Shown here piece after piece: positions 1-6,540 of a DNA stretch of 8,602 bases. The DNA lies in assembly GCA_037141255.1 (NCBI GenBank), contig JBAXCX010000118.1, forward strand, positions 1-8,602, read 5' to 3'. The notes beneath the pieces are model-generated. The model ran no database searches and was not told the DNA's origin. It saw only the letters and a list, made by a program, of their open reading frames with translations. This DNA comes from IMCC26207 sp037141255. GTDB lineage: Bacteria > Actinomycetota > Acidimicrobiia > Acidimicrobiales > Microtrichaceae. Position 1 is the stretch's first letter. The number at the start of each line of letters is the position of its first letter. The translations under genes were made by a program, and so were the position numbers.

Positions 1-441
1 ATTCCAATCGGTGCCTTTGTTGCAACCCTTGCGTTTGATATTGCGTCGGTTGCCGTTGAGGGTCGCGCCTATGGGCGACCGGCAGTCTGGCTGTCGCTGA
101 TTGGCATTGCATTTGGGCTGCTTGCGTCTGTGTTTGGATTACTTGACTATCGGCGACTGACAAAAGGTACTCGTGCTCATGCGGTGGCAACGCGCCACTT
201 GATCTTGATGGACACAGTTTTGGTTTGTTTCATCATTGGGTTCATTCTCCGCCGTGCAGACCCAGATCAGTACCTCAACGGAACCCCAACACCTGCGCTC
301 GTGCTGAGCGTGATTGGTGTGGCCATTTTGTTGATCGGTGGTTGGTTGGGCGGCAAACTCTCGTACTCGTATGGCAGCCGGGTTGCTGACGAGTCTGATC
401 AGATAGAGGCGCACACGTTGAGTGCCCCGTCTGCTGATTGA
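1..441 (+). CDS. DUF2231-like multi-pass membrane protein, 5'-truncated
   Basis: The reading frame is open from base 1 to a TGA at 439-441, giving 146 residues of a protein whose N-terminus lies outside the window. It opens directly in a hydrophobic segment (IPIGAFVATLAFDIA). A second membrane segment ends in the motif FGLLDYRRL, followed by KGTRAHAVATRHLILMD, a third hydrophobic segment, and a fourth ending in GGWLGGKLSYSYGSRV. The pattern of a Pro-Ile-Gly first helix, GLLDY/W, TRA plus His, and a final GWLGG...YG.RV matches what I know of the DUF2231 family of predicted inner-membrane proteins, whose function is not established. The GTG at 130 is an internal codon, not the true start. The gene overlaps the next coding region if that begins at 422. 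It has no obvious role in glycan synthesis and may simply be the upstream neighbour. Family assignment is from motif memory, not a search. Confidence 0.8.
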   Translation: MPIGAFVATLAFDIASVAVEGRAYGRPAVWLSLIGIAFGLLASVFGLLDYRRLTKGTRAHAVATRHLILMDTVLVCFIIGFILRRADPDQYLNGTPTPALVLSVIGVAILLIGGWLGGKLSYSYGSRVADESDQIEAHTLSAPSAD

Positions 442-1636
442 TTCAGTAGTGCATCGGGTGAGCACCGGACCCACTGTTACCTTCGTGGGTCACGACGCGA
501 GCAGGACGGGCGCGCCCGTGATGTTGTGTTCACTTCTGCGATGGCTCCAAGGTGAGGGAATTGGCGGCGTGCAGTTAGTCCTCCTCTCGGGCGGACCGCT
601 CTTGGATGACTACTGCGCGGTGGCTCCTACCCAAGTATTGGACTCGCGAATCTTGGCGGGTAGCGCGTCCTTGTCTACCGTCAGTAACTCACTTGGGCAT
701 TTGGTGGCTCTGCCCTCATCCGTTCTGGGAATCGGATTACGGAGGGTAACAGAATCCCCGATCTTGGTGGCGAACACGCTGGCCTCGCTAGAAATGGCAA
801 GACTTCTTGCCGTGCGGGCATCCACCAATACCATGTCGGCCCGACTGGTGTGTCATGTTCATGAACTTGATGGGGTAGCGGAGCGGGTCCTTCCTGCGTC
901 GCGTACCAATCGGCGCAGTCTGCTCGACTCGGTGGATCGCTTCGTCGCGGCAAGCCAGGCCGTGGCAGAAATGTTGTTGGACCGTCTTGGCATCGCTGCG
1001 CAGCACGTGACGATTATTGAGGAGTTCATCGAGAAGCCCCACCCCTCTCTACAAGCTGTGGCAGCGGCCCGCAAGCAGATGTCGGGTGAGGCGAACCGAC
1101 CCGTGATCCTCAATGTTGGGGCGATGAGTCACAGAAAAGGTCCTGAACGCTTTGTGGACTTGATGTCGACTCTGGCTGATCACCCGAGCTCGCCCCGTGG
1201 GGTGTGGCTAGGTGGCGAGCCTGGCAGCTCGGTTTGGCTTGAAATGGAACATGACTTAGCCGGAGCGGGGTTGGAAGACTCCGTTCTGCTGCTCCCGAAT
1301 ATGGATGACTCGGCTCGGTACCTAGCCGCAGCTGATCTTGTGGTTTCCACTGCGATTGAAGATCCGTACCCTCTGGCGATTTTGGAGGCCGGTGCCGCGG
1401 GCAAACCCGTGGTTGGTTTTGAGTCGGGCGGTGTCGGTGACATGTTGCGCGCAGTCGGACACTCCGAGTTGGTGCTTCCGATTGGTGACACGCTGGGCAT
1501 GAGTGCTGCGATAGTAAAACTGCTGGAGAACCCCAAGAGCCGAGGCCTAGTCGGGAGTGAACTCGCCGATTGGGTAACCACTACTCACTTGGTTGAGCAC
1601 ATGGCCCCGGCTCTGTGGAAGGTAGTGACGGGGTGA
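422..1636 (+). CDS. GT4-type (GT-B fold) glycosyltransferase
   Basis: Encodes 404 residues, a usual length for a GT4 retaining glycosyltransferase that moves a sugar from a nucleotide donor to a growing glycan at the cytoplasmic membrane face. The N-terminal acceptor domain carries HDASRTGAPVML (24-35) and SGGPLL (56-61), then CHVHELDG (144-151) and FVAASQAVAEML (174-185). The C-terminal donor domain begins at LNVGAMSHRKG (230-240) and has the nucleotide-sugar signature EDPYPLAILEAGAAGKPV (313-330), with D314-x7-E322 filling the EX7E slot, then a GG motif near 336-337. No signal peptide or membrane helix is seen. The GTG at 422 has a TAGAGG about 12 bases upstream and overlaps the preceding gene by 20 bp. 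A GTG at 458 would remove 12 residues and the overlap, but has no better ribosome-binding site. Donor and acceptor cannot be told from sequence. The next gene is a likely paralogue. Confidence 0.9.
   Translation: MPRLLIDSVVHRVSTGPTVTFVGHDASRTGAPVMLCSLLRWLQGEGIGGVQLVLLSGGPLLDDYCAVAPTQVLDSRILAGSASLSTVSNSLGHLVALPSSVLGIGLRRVTESPILVANTLASLEMARLLAVRASTNTMSARLVCHVHELDGVAERVLPASRTNRRSLLDSVDRFVAASQAVAEMLLDRLGIAAQHVTIIEEFIEKPHPSLQAVAAARKQMSGEANRPVILNVGAMSHRKGPERFVDLMSTLADHPSSPRGVWLGGEPGSSVWLEMEHDLAGAGLEDSVLLLPNMDDSARYLAAADLVVSTAIEDPYPLAILEAGAAGKPVVGFESGGVGDMLRAVGHSELVLPIGDTLGMSAAIVKLLENPKSRGLVGSELADWVTTTHLVEHMAPALWKVVTG
1617..1622 (+). promoter_or_regulatory. Ribosome-binding site deciding the start at 1633
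   Basis: GGAAGG lies 10 bases before the GTG at 1633, which itself overlaps the upstream stop as GTGA. This favours 1633 over the in-frame GTG at 1615, which the site would follow rather than precede. The GTGA arrangement suggests translational coupling. Confidence 0.6.
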
Positions 1637-2787
1637 GCCAGAGATCTTCACAGGCCCAAGCGCCAACCATCTGGATTGCAGTTCACGACCTGTCGCGCAC
1701 GGGTGTGCCGGTACTTCTGGTGACGTTGCTGCAAGCAATCTCGCCCCAGCAGCGCGCATGCGTTCACGTCATTGCGATTTCGGGTGGGCCGCTGTTGAGC
1801 GAACTGCGCTCTCTGTGCGCAACGGTCACCGTTGTTGAGCCCAACGAACACCGCTCTGTTTCTGAGGTGGCCTCGCTCGGCTTACGTACGCTGGGAATGG
1901 CGAGTGCGGGCGATCTTGTTCGCCACACCGTTTGGCGAGCAAAGTTGGCCCGCCGGCCCAAACCAGATGTTCTTGTGGTTCACGGGGCTGGGGCATGGCC
2001 AGTGGCCGAGGTAGTCGGCAGCGCCGTGCCAGTGGTGTTGCATCTGCAGGAACTCGACACTGCCCTTGATCGCTCAATCCCCCGCAACACACAAGCTGCG
2101 GCGTTTCAACGGGCGCGAGCGGTGATTGCGGTGAGTGGACCAGTGGCTGCGCTCGCGCAACGCAGGGGCGCGCAAGGAAACAAGATTCTGACAATCCCCG
2201 GCTGCGTTCAGTTGCTCCCCCAGAGGGCGACCGGCGATTCCACCGGGCTTCTCAATGGTTCGGAGCGTTGGGTGCTTGGGGCTGGAACTCCCGGTTGGCG
2301 TAAGGGAACAGACCGACTTGCAGCCGTTGCGCACGAGTTGGTTCGGGCAAAGAGTTCTGTGCAAGTGGGGTGGGTGGGCGGTCAGCCGAACGGCCCCGAT
2401 GCCGCTGCTGTCGGTCGAGCAGACCCGGTGACCTGGATTCCTGAGCAGGCCGATCCTTGGCCGTTGCTCTCGCGGGCCGATGTGTTTGTGCTGCCGAGCC
2501 GCGAGGACCCACTCCCGTTGGTTGCGCTTGAAGCAGGGGTGCATCGCCGTGCTGTGGTCGCTATGCCAACCGGTGGACTCCCCGAGTTGTTCGCAGATGG
2601 CCGTGGCATGGTTGGTAGCTCTCAGGACCTGCGTTGGTTTGTGGGCGCAGTGCAACAAATCTTGAACTCACCAGCACTCGCCGGCGAGATGGGGGAGCGT
2701 TTGCATGACTATGTACGCACCCACCATGACGCAGACGTGATTGCGCCCGCCTGGTTCGATGTGTTGAGCGAACATGCGCAAGGGTGA
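1633..2787 (+). CDS. GT4-type (GT-B fold) glycosyltransferase, paralogue of the upstream gene
   Basis: Encodes 384 residues from the GTG at 1633, which shares a GTGA with the previous stop and has a good Shine-Dalgarno; an in-frame GTG at 1615 would add 6 residues. The domain order mirrors the upstream protein. HDLSRTGVPVLLVTLL (18-33) and SGGPLL (50-55) open the N-terminal domain, and LHLQELDTALDR (136-147) and AVIAVSGPVAALA (163-175) follow. GAGTPGWRKGTDR (216-228) opens the donor domain. WVGGQPNG (247-254) and REDPLPLVALEAG (290-302) form the nucleotide-sugar region, followed by TGGLPELF (313-320). The family is cytoplasmic or peripheral-membrane and adds one sugar to a lipid-linked oligosaccharide or similar acceptor. 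The protein differs from its neighbour after the LEAG motif, where the usual GKPVV is HRRAVV, which may indicate a different donor. Function beyond glycosyl transfer is not predictable here. Confidence 0.9.
   Translation: MSQRSSQAQAPTIWIAVHDLSRTGVPVLLVTLLQAISPQQRACVHVIAISGGPLLSELRSLCATVTVVEPNEHRSVSEVASLGLRTLGMASAGDLVRHTVWRAKLARRPKPDVLVVHGAGAWPVAEVVGSAVPVVLHLQELDTALDRSIPRNTQAAAFQRARAVIAVSGPVAALAQRRGAQGNKILTIPGCVQLLPQRATGDSTGLLNGSERWVLGAGTPGWRKGTDRLAAVAHELVRAKSSVQVGWVGGQPNGPDAAAVGRADPVTWIPEQADPWPLLSRADVFVLPSREDPLPLVALEAGVHRRAVVAMPTGGLPELFADGRGMVGSSQDLRWFVGAVQQILNSPALAGEMGERLHDYVRTHHDADVIAPAWFDVLSEHAQG
2780..2784 (+). promoter_or_regulatory. Ribosome-binding site deciding the start at 2792
   Basis: AAGGG lies 7 bases before the ATG at 2792 and sits inside the last codons of the upstream glycosyltransferase. 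It supports 2792 rather than the in-frame ATG at 2774, which would precede this site. Confidence 0.6.
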
Positions 2788-2791
2788 TCCG

Positions 2792-3814
2792 ATGACTCCG
2801 GCTGCCGAAGAAACAGGTGCCACCACTGCAGGGCCGACTCCTCGGGCTGCCGTGTTTCCAACGGGCTACGGTTTTGGGTTCAGCATCTTTGATGACACCG
2901 ACTGGACCACACTGCAAAACGGGCCCGCTGTGTACAACCTGTTAGACGAGTTGGGCTTTGCGATCACCAAGTCGGTGTGGGTAGACGCCCCTGGTCCAAA
3001 GCGAACCACCGGTGGCTCCACCTGCGCTGAGCCGGAGTATCTGAGCTGGGTGCAGGCCTTGCAAGAGCGTGGCCACGAGATTGGCTACCACAATGCAACC
3101 GATCACAGTTCAACTCGTGAACAGACTTTGGCTGCGCTCAACACCTTTGAGCATCTCTTTGGTCATGCGCCGCGTTGTGGTGCAGACCACGCTGGAAATG
3201 CCGAGGCTCTGTATGCGGGATCAGCGAGAGTCAGCGGGATTCGTTCAGATGCATACCGACTCGCTCAACGCGTGCTGCAACCAAACCGCCCGAAGTTCTC
3301 GGGGGAAGACCCCAACAGCCCATATTTTTGGGGCGACCTGTGCGCTGAGCATATTGATTATTGGCGGGGATTTAGCTTTGCGCGCACGGACCTTCGATCA
3401 GTCGGTCCCGTGTTGCATCATGATCCCTCGCGACCGTATGTAAACGCTTGGTTCACTTCCTCGCATGCACCTCGTTTGAATCAGTTCTTACAGCGCATCG
3501 AGCCGGCCAACCTTGACCTGCTTCAACAACAAGGCGGGATCTGCATCATGTACACCCACTTCGGTTTGGACTTTGTCAACGAGCGGGGCCAACTCAACGA
3601 AGAGTTCGTTCGAGCGATGACTGCTTTGGCTCAACGCGGCGGCTGGTATGTGCCGGTTTCCACCTTGCTTGATGCTGTCCTTGCCAGCGATGGATGCCCC
3701 ACCCTGACGGGTAATGAGCGTGCCAAGTTGGAACGTCGCTGGATGATGGATCGCCTTCGTGATCGTTCGCAGTTCGGGCCACGCGTACTCACCCACGATT
3801 CGGCGGCTTCTTGA
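2792..3814 (+). CDS. Divergent NodB-like polysaccharide deacetylase candidate
   Basis: Encodes 340 residues from the ATG at 2792, four bases after the previous stop. After a Thr/Ala/Pro-rich lead of about 18 residues the protein shows NodB-homology landmarks. SIFDDTDW (31-38) carries the acidic pair expected in motif 1. ERGHEIGYHNATDHSS (92-107) corresponds to motif 2. RCGADHAGN (128-136) and IMYTHFGLD (252-260) could supply the late His of the active site. Known NodB/CE4 enzymes are metal-dependent and remove N- or O-acetyl groups from sugars. Motif 2 is unusual: after the first His there is either H-x3-D or H-x4-H instead of the common H-x3-H, so metal binding may be altered. There is no signal peptide or membrane helix, so action on a cytoplasmic nucleotide-sugar or lipid-linked intermediate is more likely than on exported glycan (inference). 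The next gene starts one base after its stop. The superfamily call is fairly secure; the activity is not. Confidence 0.7.
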   Translation: MTPAAEETGATTAGPTPRAAVFPTGYGFGFSIFDDTDWTTLQNGPAVYNLLDELGFAITKSVWVDAPGPKRTTGGSTCAEPEYLSWVQALQERGHEIGYHNATDHSSTREQTLAALNTFEHLFGHAPRCGADHAGNAEALYAGSARVSGIRSDAYRLAQRVLQPNRPKFSGEDPNSPYFWGDLCAEHIDYWRGFSFARTDLRSVGPVLHHDPSRPYVNAWFTSSHAPRLNQFLQRIEPANLDLLQQQGGICIMYTHFGLDFVNERGQLNEEFVRAMTALAQRGGWYVPVSTLLDAVLASDGCPTLTGNERAKLERRWMMDRLRDRSQFGPRVLTHDSAAS

Positions 3815-3815
3815 G

Positions 3816-4838
3816 ATGCGCCTGAGCTTCGAACCGGTACCGCTTGATGAGGTTCCATGGACGCAACTGAATGAGTTCGCCGATCGAACCGTTCATCAGA
3901 CCAAAGAGTGGCTGGCGTTTCTTCATGAGACCCAAGGTGCCGAGCCCATAGTGCTGAGGGTCTTTGCGGGGAGCGAAGCCGTCGGTTGGTTTACCGGGGC
4001 CACGATAAAGCGGTTCGGCCTGCGAATTCTGGGAAGTCCGATGCGCGGCTGGACGACAGCACATATGGGATTCAACCTTGTCGAGGATGCCCTGATTGAT
4101 ACAGCGGTCACCTCGCTTGCTGAGTTTGCAACCCAATCACTTGGCTGCATGCACCTCGAGGTTTTGGATCGGCGCTGTACCTCGGGCGTGATTCCGCCTG
4201 GGTTTCAGTCAACGCCGTTGAACGGCCTCGAGGTGGGCCTGCAAGTCAGTGACGAGGAACTTCTTGAGGCAATGACAAAGAATGGCCGACGAGACGTAAG
4301 AAAGGGCATGCGTTTAGGGGTGCTGATTGAACAGGTCAGCGCCGATGACCAACAATTCGTTGCCGAGTACTACTCGCAAGTGTCCCAGGCCTTTGCCAAA
4401 CGTGGACTCGTTCCCACGTATCCTCAGTCGCGAGTGGAGTCGATGGTTCGTCACGTGTACCCAGCGGGCCACTTGGTTTTGTTGCGAGCGAAACTCCCAA
4501 CGGGGGAGACCGCAGCCACAGGAATTTTTGCGGGCATTGCGGGGGGCGCGGCCTCGTTCACCATGCAGGCAAGCGACCCCGAGTTTCATCAGTGGTTGCC
4601 AAACGAGGTGATGGTCTGGGAGGCGCTGCGAACTTGGAGAGACCGTGGCGCAGTGAGTTTTGACTTCGGCGGACGAGAGATCGGCGGCCCGCAGGATTTC
4701 AAACGGAAGTTCGGGGGAACTGACCTGACCACGCACTGGTTGAGGTATTCCAGGTTCACGAGCATCGAGCGCGCTCGTTCCCTAGCTGGTAGAGCACAAA
4801 AGATGCTGCAACGCCGTGGCAGACTGAGCCGAGGCTGA
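3816..4838 (+). CDS. FemAB/GNAT-fold acyl- or aminoacyl-transferase
   Basis: Encodes 340 residues from the ATG at 3816, one base after the preceding stop; an in-frame GTG at 3759 would overlap that gene by 56 bp and is less likely. VHQTKEWLAFLHETQGAEP (26-44) is the usual opening of FemAB-like proteins. AMTKNGRRDVRKGMRLGVL (152-170) fits their basic helix. YYSQVSQAFAKRGLVP (185-200) and FDFGGREIGGPQDFKRKFGG (282-301) match the second GNAT domain, where D..G......FK..FG is characteristic. Known members join amino acids from charged tRNA to peptidoglycan peptides, while relatives in polysaccharide clusters are thought to acylate sugars or lipids. The protein has no membrane helix. Its position directly after the deacetylase candidate suggests it may modify an amine that enzyme exposes (inference). 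A peptidoglycan bridge-forming role cannot be excluded. The C-terminus is Arg-rich (about 320-340). Confidence 0.8.
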   Translation: MRLSFEPVPLDEVPWTQLNEFADRTVHQTKEWLAFLHETQGAEPIVLRVFAGSEAVGWFTGATIKRFGLRILGSPMRGWTTAHMGFNLVEDALIDTAVTSLAEFATQSLGCMHLEVLDRRCTSGVIPPGFQSTPLNGLEVGLQVSDEELLEAMTKNGRRDVRKGMRLGVLIEQVSADDQQFVAEYYSQVSQAFAKRGLVPTYPQSRVESMVRHVYPAGHLVLLRAKLPTGETAATGIFAGIAGGAASFTMQASDPEFHQWLPNEVMVWEALRTWRDRGAVSFDFGGREIGGPQDFKRKFGGTDLTTHWLRYSRFTSIERARSLAGRAQKMLQRRGRLSRG

Positions 4839-4845
4839 GGTCAGG

Positions 4846-4872
4846 TTGATCTGAACGGCCACCACGTATACT
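4846..4872 (+). promoter_or_regulatory. Candidate sigma-70-type promoter for the sugar-nucleotide module
   Basis: TATACT at 4867-4872 matches the -10 consensus at 5 of 6 positions. TTGATC at 4846-4851 is a possible -35, but the 15-base spacer is shorter than the preferred 17. The predicted transcript would begin near 4879, about 26 bases before the GTG at 4905. This is the only gap in the window's first 6.5 kb with room for a promoter. The partial palindrome TCAGGTTGATCTGA (4841-4854; four-base arms TCAG/CTGA) overlaps the -35 and could be an operator, but it is weak. I see no terminator hairpin with a T-run here. Confidence 0.4.
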
Positions 4873-4894
4873 TGGTTCTTCTTTAGGTTGTGAT

Positions 4895-4899
4895 AGGGG
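4895..4899 (+). promoter_or_regulatory. Ribosome-binding site deciding the start at 4905
   Basis: AGGGG lies 5 bases before the GTG at 4905. The in-frame GTG at 4890 has only TTTAGG two bases upstream, too close for a normal site, so 4905 is preferred. A third GTG at 4920 is possible but would trim the lead to the Rossmann fold. Confidence 0.5.
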
Positions 4900-4904
4900 C
4901 AAGA

Positions 4905-6530
4905 GTGGCAACAGGAATAGTGCGCGAGCCACGGGTTGCGGTCATTGGCTGCGGACACTGGGGTAAAAACTTGGTTCGCACCTTCGCCGAGCTTGGGTCG
5001 CTTGTAGCAATCGTGGATCCCGATGCAGACAATGCGGCGGCTCTCTCGGTGAAGTATTCAGTGCCGAATGGCTCACTTGAGCAGATTCTTGCTGACCCCA
5101 ACGTCGATGCAGTAGTCATTGCTGCCCCGGCAAAAGACCACGCTGCTGTAACGCTTCAAGCCTTAGATGCTGGCAAGCACGTGTTTGTTGAAAAGCCGCT
5201 GGCGCTCGACCTTGATGATGCTCGGCGAGTCGTTGCGCGAGCCGACGAACTGGATCTGACACTCATGGTTGGGCACCTGTTGCAATACCACCCTGCCTTT
5301 TTGGCAGTGAAACAACTTGTCTCGGACGGCGCTTTGGGGGAGTTGCGTTATCTGTACTCCAACCGTCTGAATCTTGGCCGCTTTCGGCGCGAAGAGAACA
5401 TTCTTTGGAGTTTCGCTCCACATGATCTGTCGATGCTGCTTGCACTAGCTGGGGAAAGTCCCGATCATGTCTCCGCCGTGGGGTCCACCTTCTTGAGCGA
5501 GGATGTGCCAGACGTAACGACCACTCACATGACGTTCCCGAGCGGGCCACGCGCGCATGTGTTTGTTTCTTGGTTGCACCCCTTTAAGGAACAGCGCCTC
5601 GTCGTGGTAGGCGCCGATGCAATGGCGGTATTCGATGACCTTGCACCTTGGGAATCCAAACTCACCATCTTCGAACACGGCGTCACCTGGGATGGGCTCA
5701 CACCGGTTCCGGTTCGCGGCGAGCCCGTAGCAGTACCGCTTGCCGAGTCCGAGCCTTTGAAACTGGAATGTGAGCACTTCTTGCAGTGCGTTCGCACCGG
5801 TGAAACTCCTCGCACAGATGGCCATGAGGGTGTTCGCGTGCTCGATGTATTAGCCACCGCGCAAGCCTCGCTTGCTGCGGCTTCCTCTTCGACCGGCACT
5901 GCTGCTACACCCGCTCGGCCCCGGACCGAACTACACGCCGGGGTCTTCATCCATGAGAGTGCCTATGTGGATGATGGTGTCAAGATCGGTGCGGGAACCA
6001 AGGTTTGGCATTTCAGTCATGTGCTCTCGGGAAGCACCGTGGGCGAGGACTGCGCACTTGGCCAGAACGTTGTGGTTGGCCCTGATGTCACCGTGGGTAA
6101 CCGCTGCCGCATTCAAAACAACGTGAGCGTCTACGCCGGGGTGACGCTCGAAGATGGCGTTTTCTGCGGCCCTTCCTGTGTGTTCACCAATGTCTATAAC
6201 CCTCGGGCTGAGGTATCGCGCAAAGACGAGTTCATGACCACACTGGTTCGCACGGGTGCAACCATCGGAGCCAATGCCACCATTGTGTGCGGCACCGAGA
6301 TTGGCGCCTATGCCTTCATCGGGGCTGGTTCGACGGTGACCTCTGACGTTGCGGCGCACGCACTTGTCGTGGGGTCACCAGCGCGTCAGATTGGGTGGAT
6401 GAGCCACGAGGGTGAACGCCTTGGCACGGACCTAACCTGTCCGCGCACCGGACAGAAATACCAAGAGCTCGACGGGGTGTTATCGCTGCTTGATTCGGCT
6501 GAGCAGTCCAGCTCGCAACAGAACGGATAA
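4905..6530 (+). CDS. Bifunctional UDP-sugar 3-dehydrogenase / 3-N-acetyltransferase (WbpB-WbpD-like fusion)
   Basis: Encodes 541 residues from the GTG at 4905 (546 from 4890), with two enzymes in one chain. Residues 10-320 are a Gfo/Idh/MocA oxidoreductase: VIGCGHWGKN (13-22) is the NAD-binding glycine loop, VEKPLAL (95-101) contains the catalytic-type EKP lysine K97, and WSFAPHDLSML (168-178) is the His-Asp region. This resembles WbpB/WlbA, which oxidise C3 of UDP-GlcNAc uronic acid. An Ala/Ser/Thr/Pro linker (322-341) leads to a left-handed beta-helix acyltransferase (346-498) with VWHFSHV (367-373), CRIQNNVSVYAGV (401-413), FCGPSCVFTNVYNPRA (420-435) and GATIGANATIVCG (451-463). These are hallmarks of WbpD/WlbB, which acetylate the 3-amino group using acetyl-CoA. 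A tail with CPRTGQKY (512-519) follows. Related single-domain enzymes are about 320 and 190 residues, so both halves look complete. The aminotransferase for the intervening step is next, 10 bp away. Substrate identity is inferred from family and context. Confidence 0.9.
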   Translation: MATGIVREPRVAVIGCGHWGKNLVRTFAELGSLVAIVDPDADNAAALSVKYSVPNGSLEQILADPNVDAVVIAAPAKDHAAVTLQALDAGKHVFVEKPLALDLDDARRVVARADELDLTLMVGHLLQYHPAFLAVKQLVSDGALGELRYLYSNRLNLGRFRREENILWSFAPHDLSMLLALAGESPDHVSAVGSTFLSEDVPDVTTTHMTFPSGPRAHVFVSWLHPFKEQRLVVVGADAMAVFDDLAPWESKLTIFEHGVTWDGLTPVPVRGEPVAVPLAESEPLKLECEHFLQCVRTGETPRTDGHEGVRVLDVLATAQASLAAASSSTGTAATPARPRTELHAGVFIHESAYVDDGVKIGAGTKVWHFSHVLSGSTVGEDCALGQNVVVGPDVTVGNRCRIQNNVSVYAGVTLEDGVFCGPSCVFTNVYNPRAEVSRKDEFMTTLVRTGATIGANATIVCGTEIGAYAFIGAGSTVTSDVAAHALVVGSPARQIGWMSHEGERLGTDLTCPRTGQKYQELDGVLSLLDSAEQSSSQQNG

Positions 6531-6535
6531 CGGAG
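6531..6535 (+). promoter_or_regulatory. Ribosome-binding site deciding the start at 6541
   Basis: CGGAG lies 5 bases before the ATG at 6541 and just after the upstream TAA. It rules in 6541 over an in-frame upstream ATT/ATG-like extension reaching to 6490, which would overlap the fusion gene. Confidence 0.6.
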
Positions 6536-6540
6536 TTCAC

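Noticed and set aside
2074..2658. A 194-codon open frame on the - strand inside the second glycosyltransferase
   Set aside because: It is antisense to a gene with full family motifs, has no ribosome-binding site and a low-complexity His/Arg/Pro/Ser composition typical of a reverse-strand shadow.
3069..3443. A 124-codon + strand frame inside the deacetylase candidate
   Set aside because: It is out of frame with the NodB-like motifs and its translation shows no domain pattern or good start signal.
4841..4854. TCAGGTTGATCTGA as a definite operator
   Set aside because: Only four-base arms are perfect and 10 of 14 positions are symmetric, so it is noted with the promoter but not called as a separate site.
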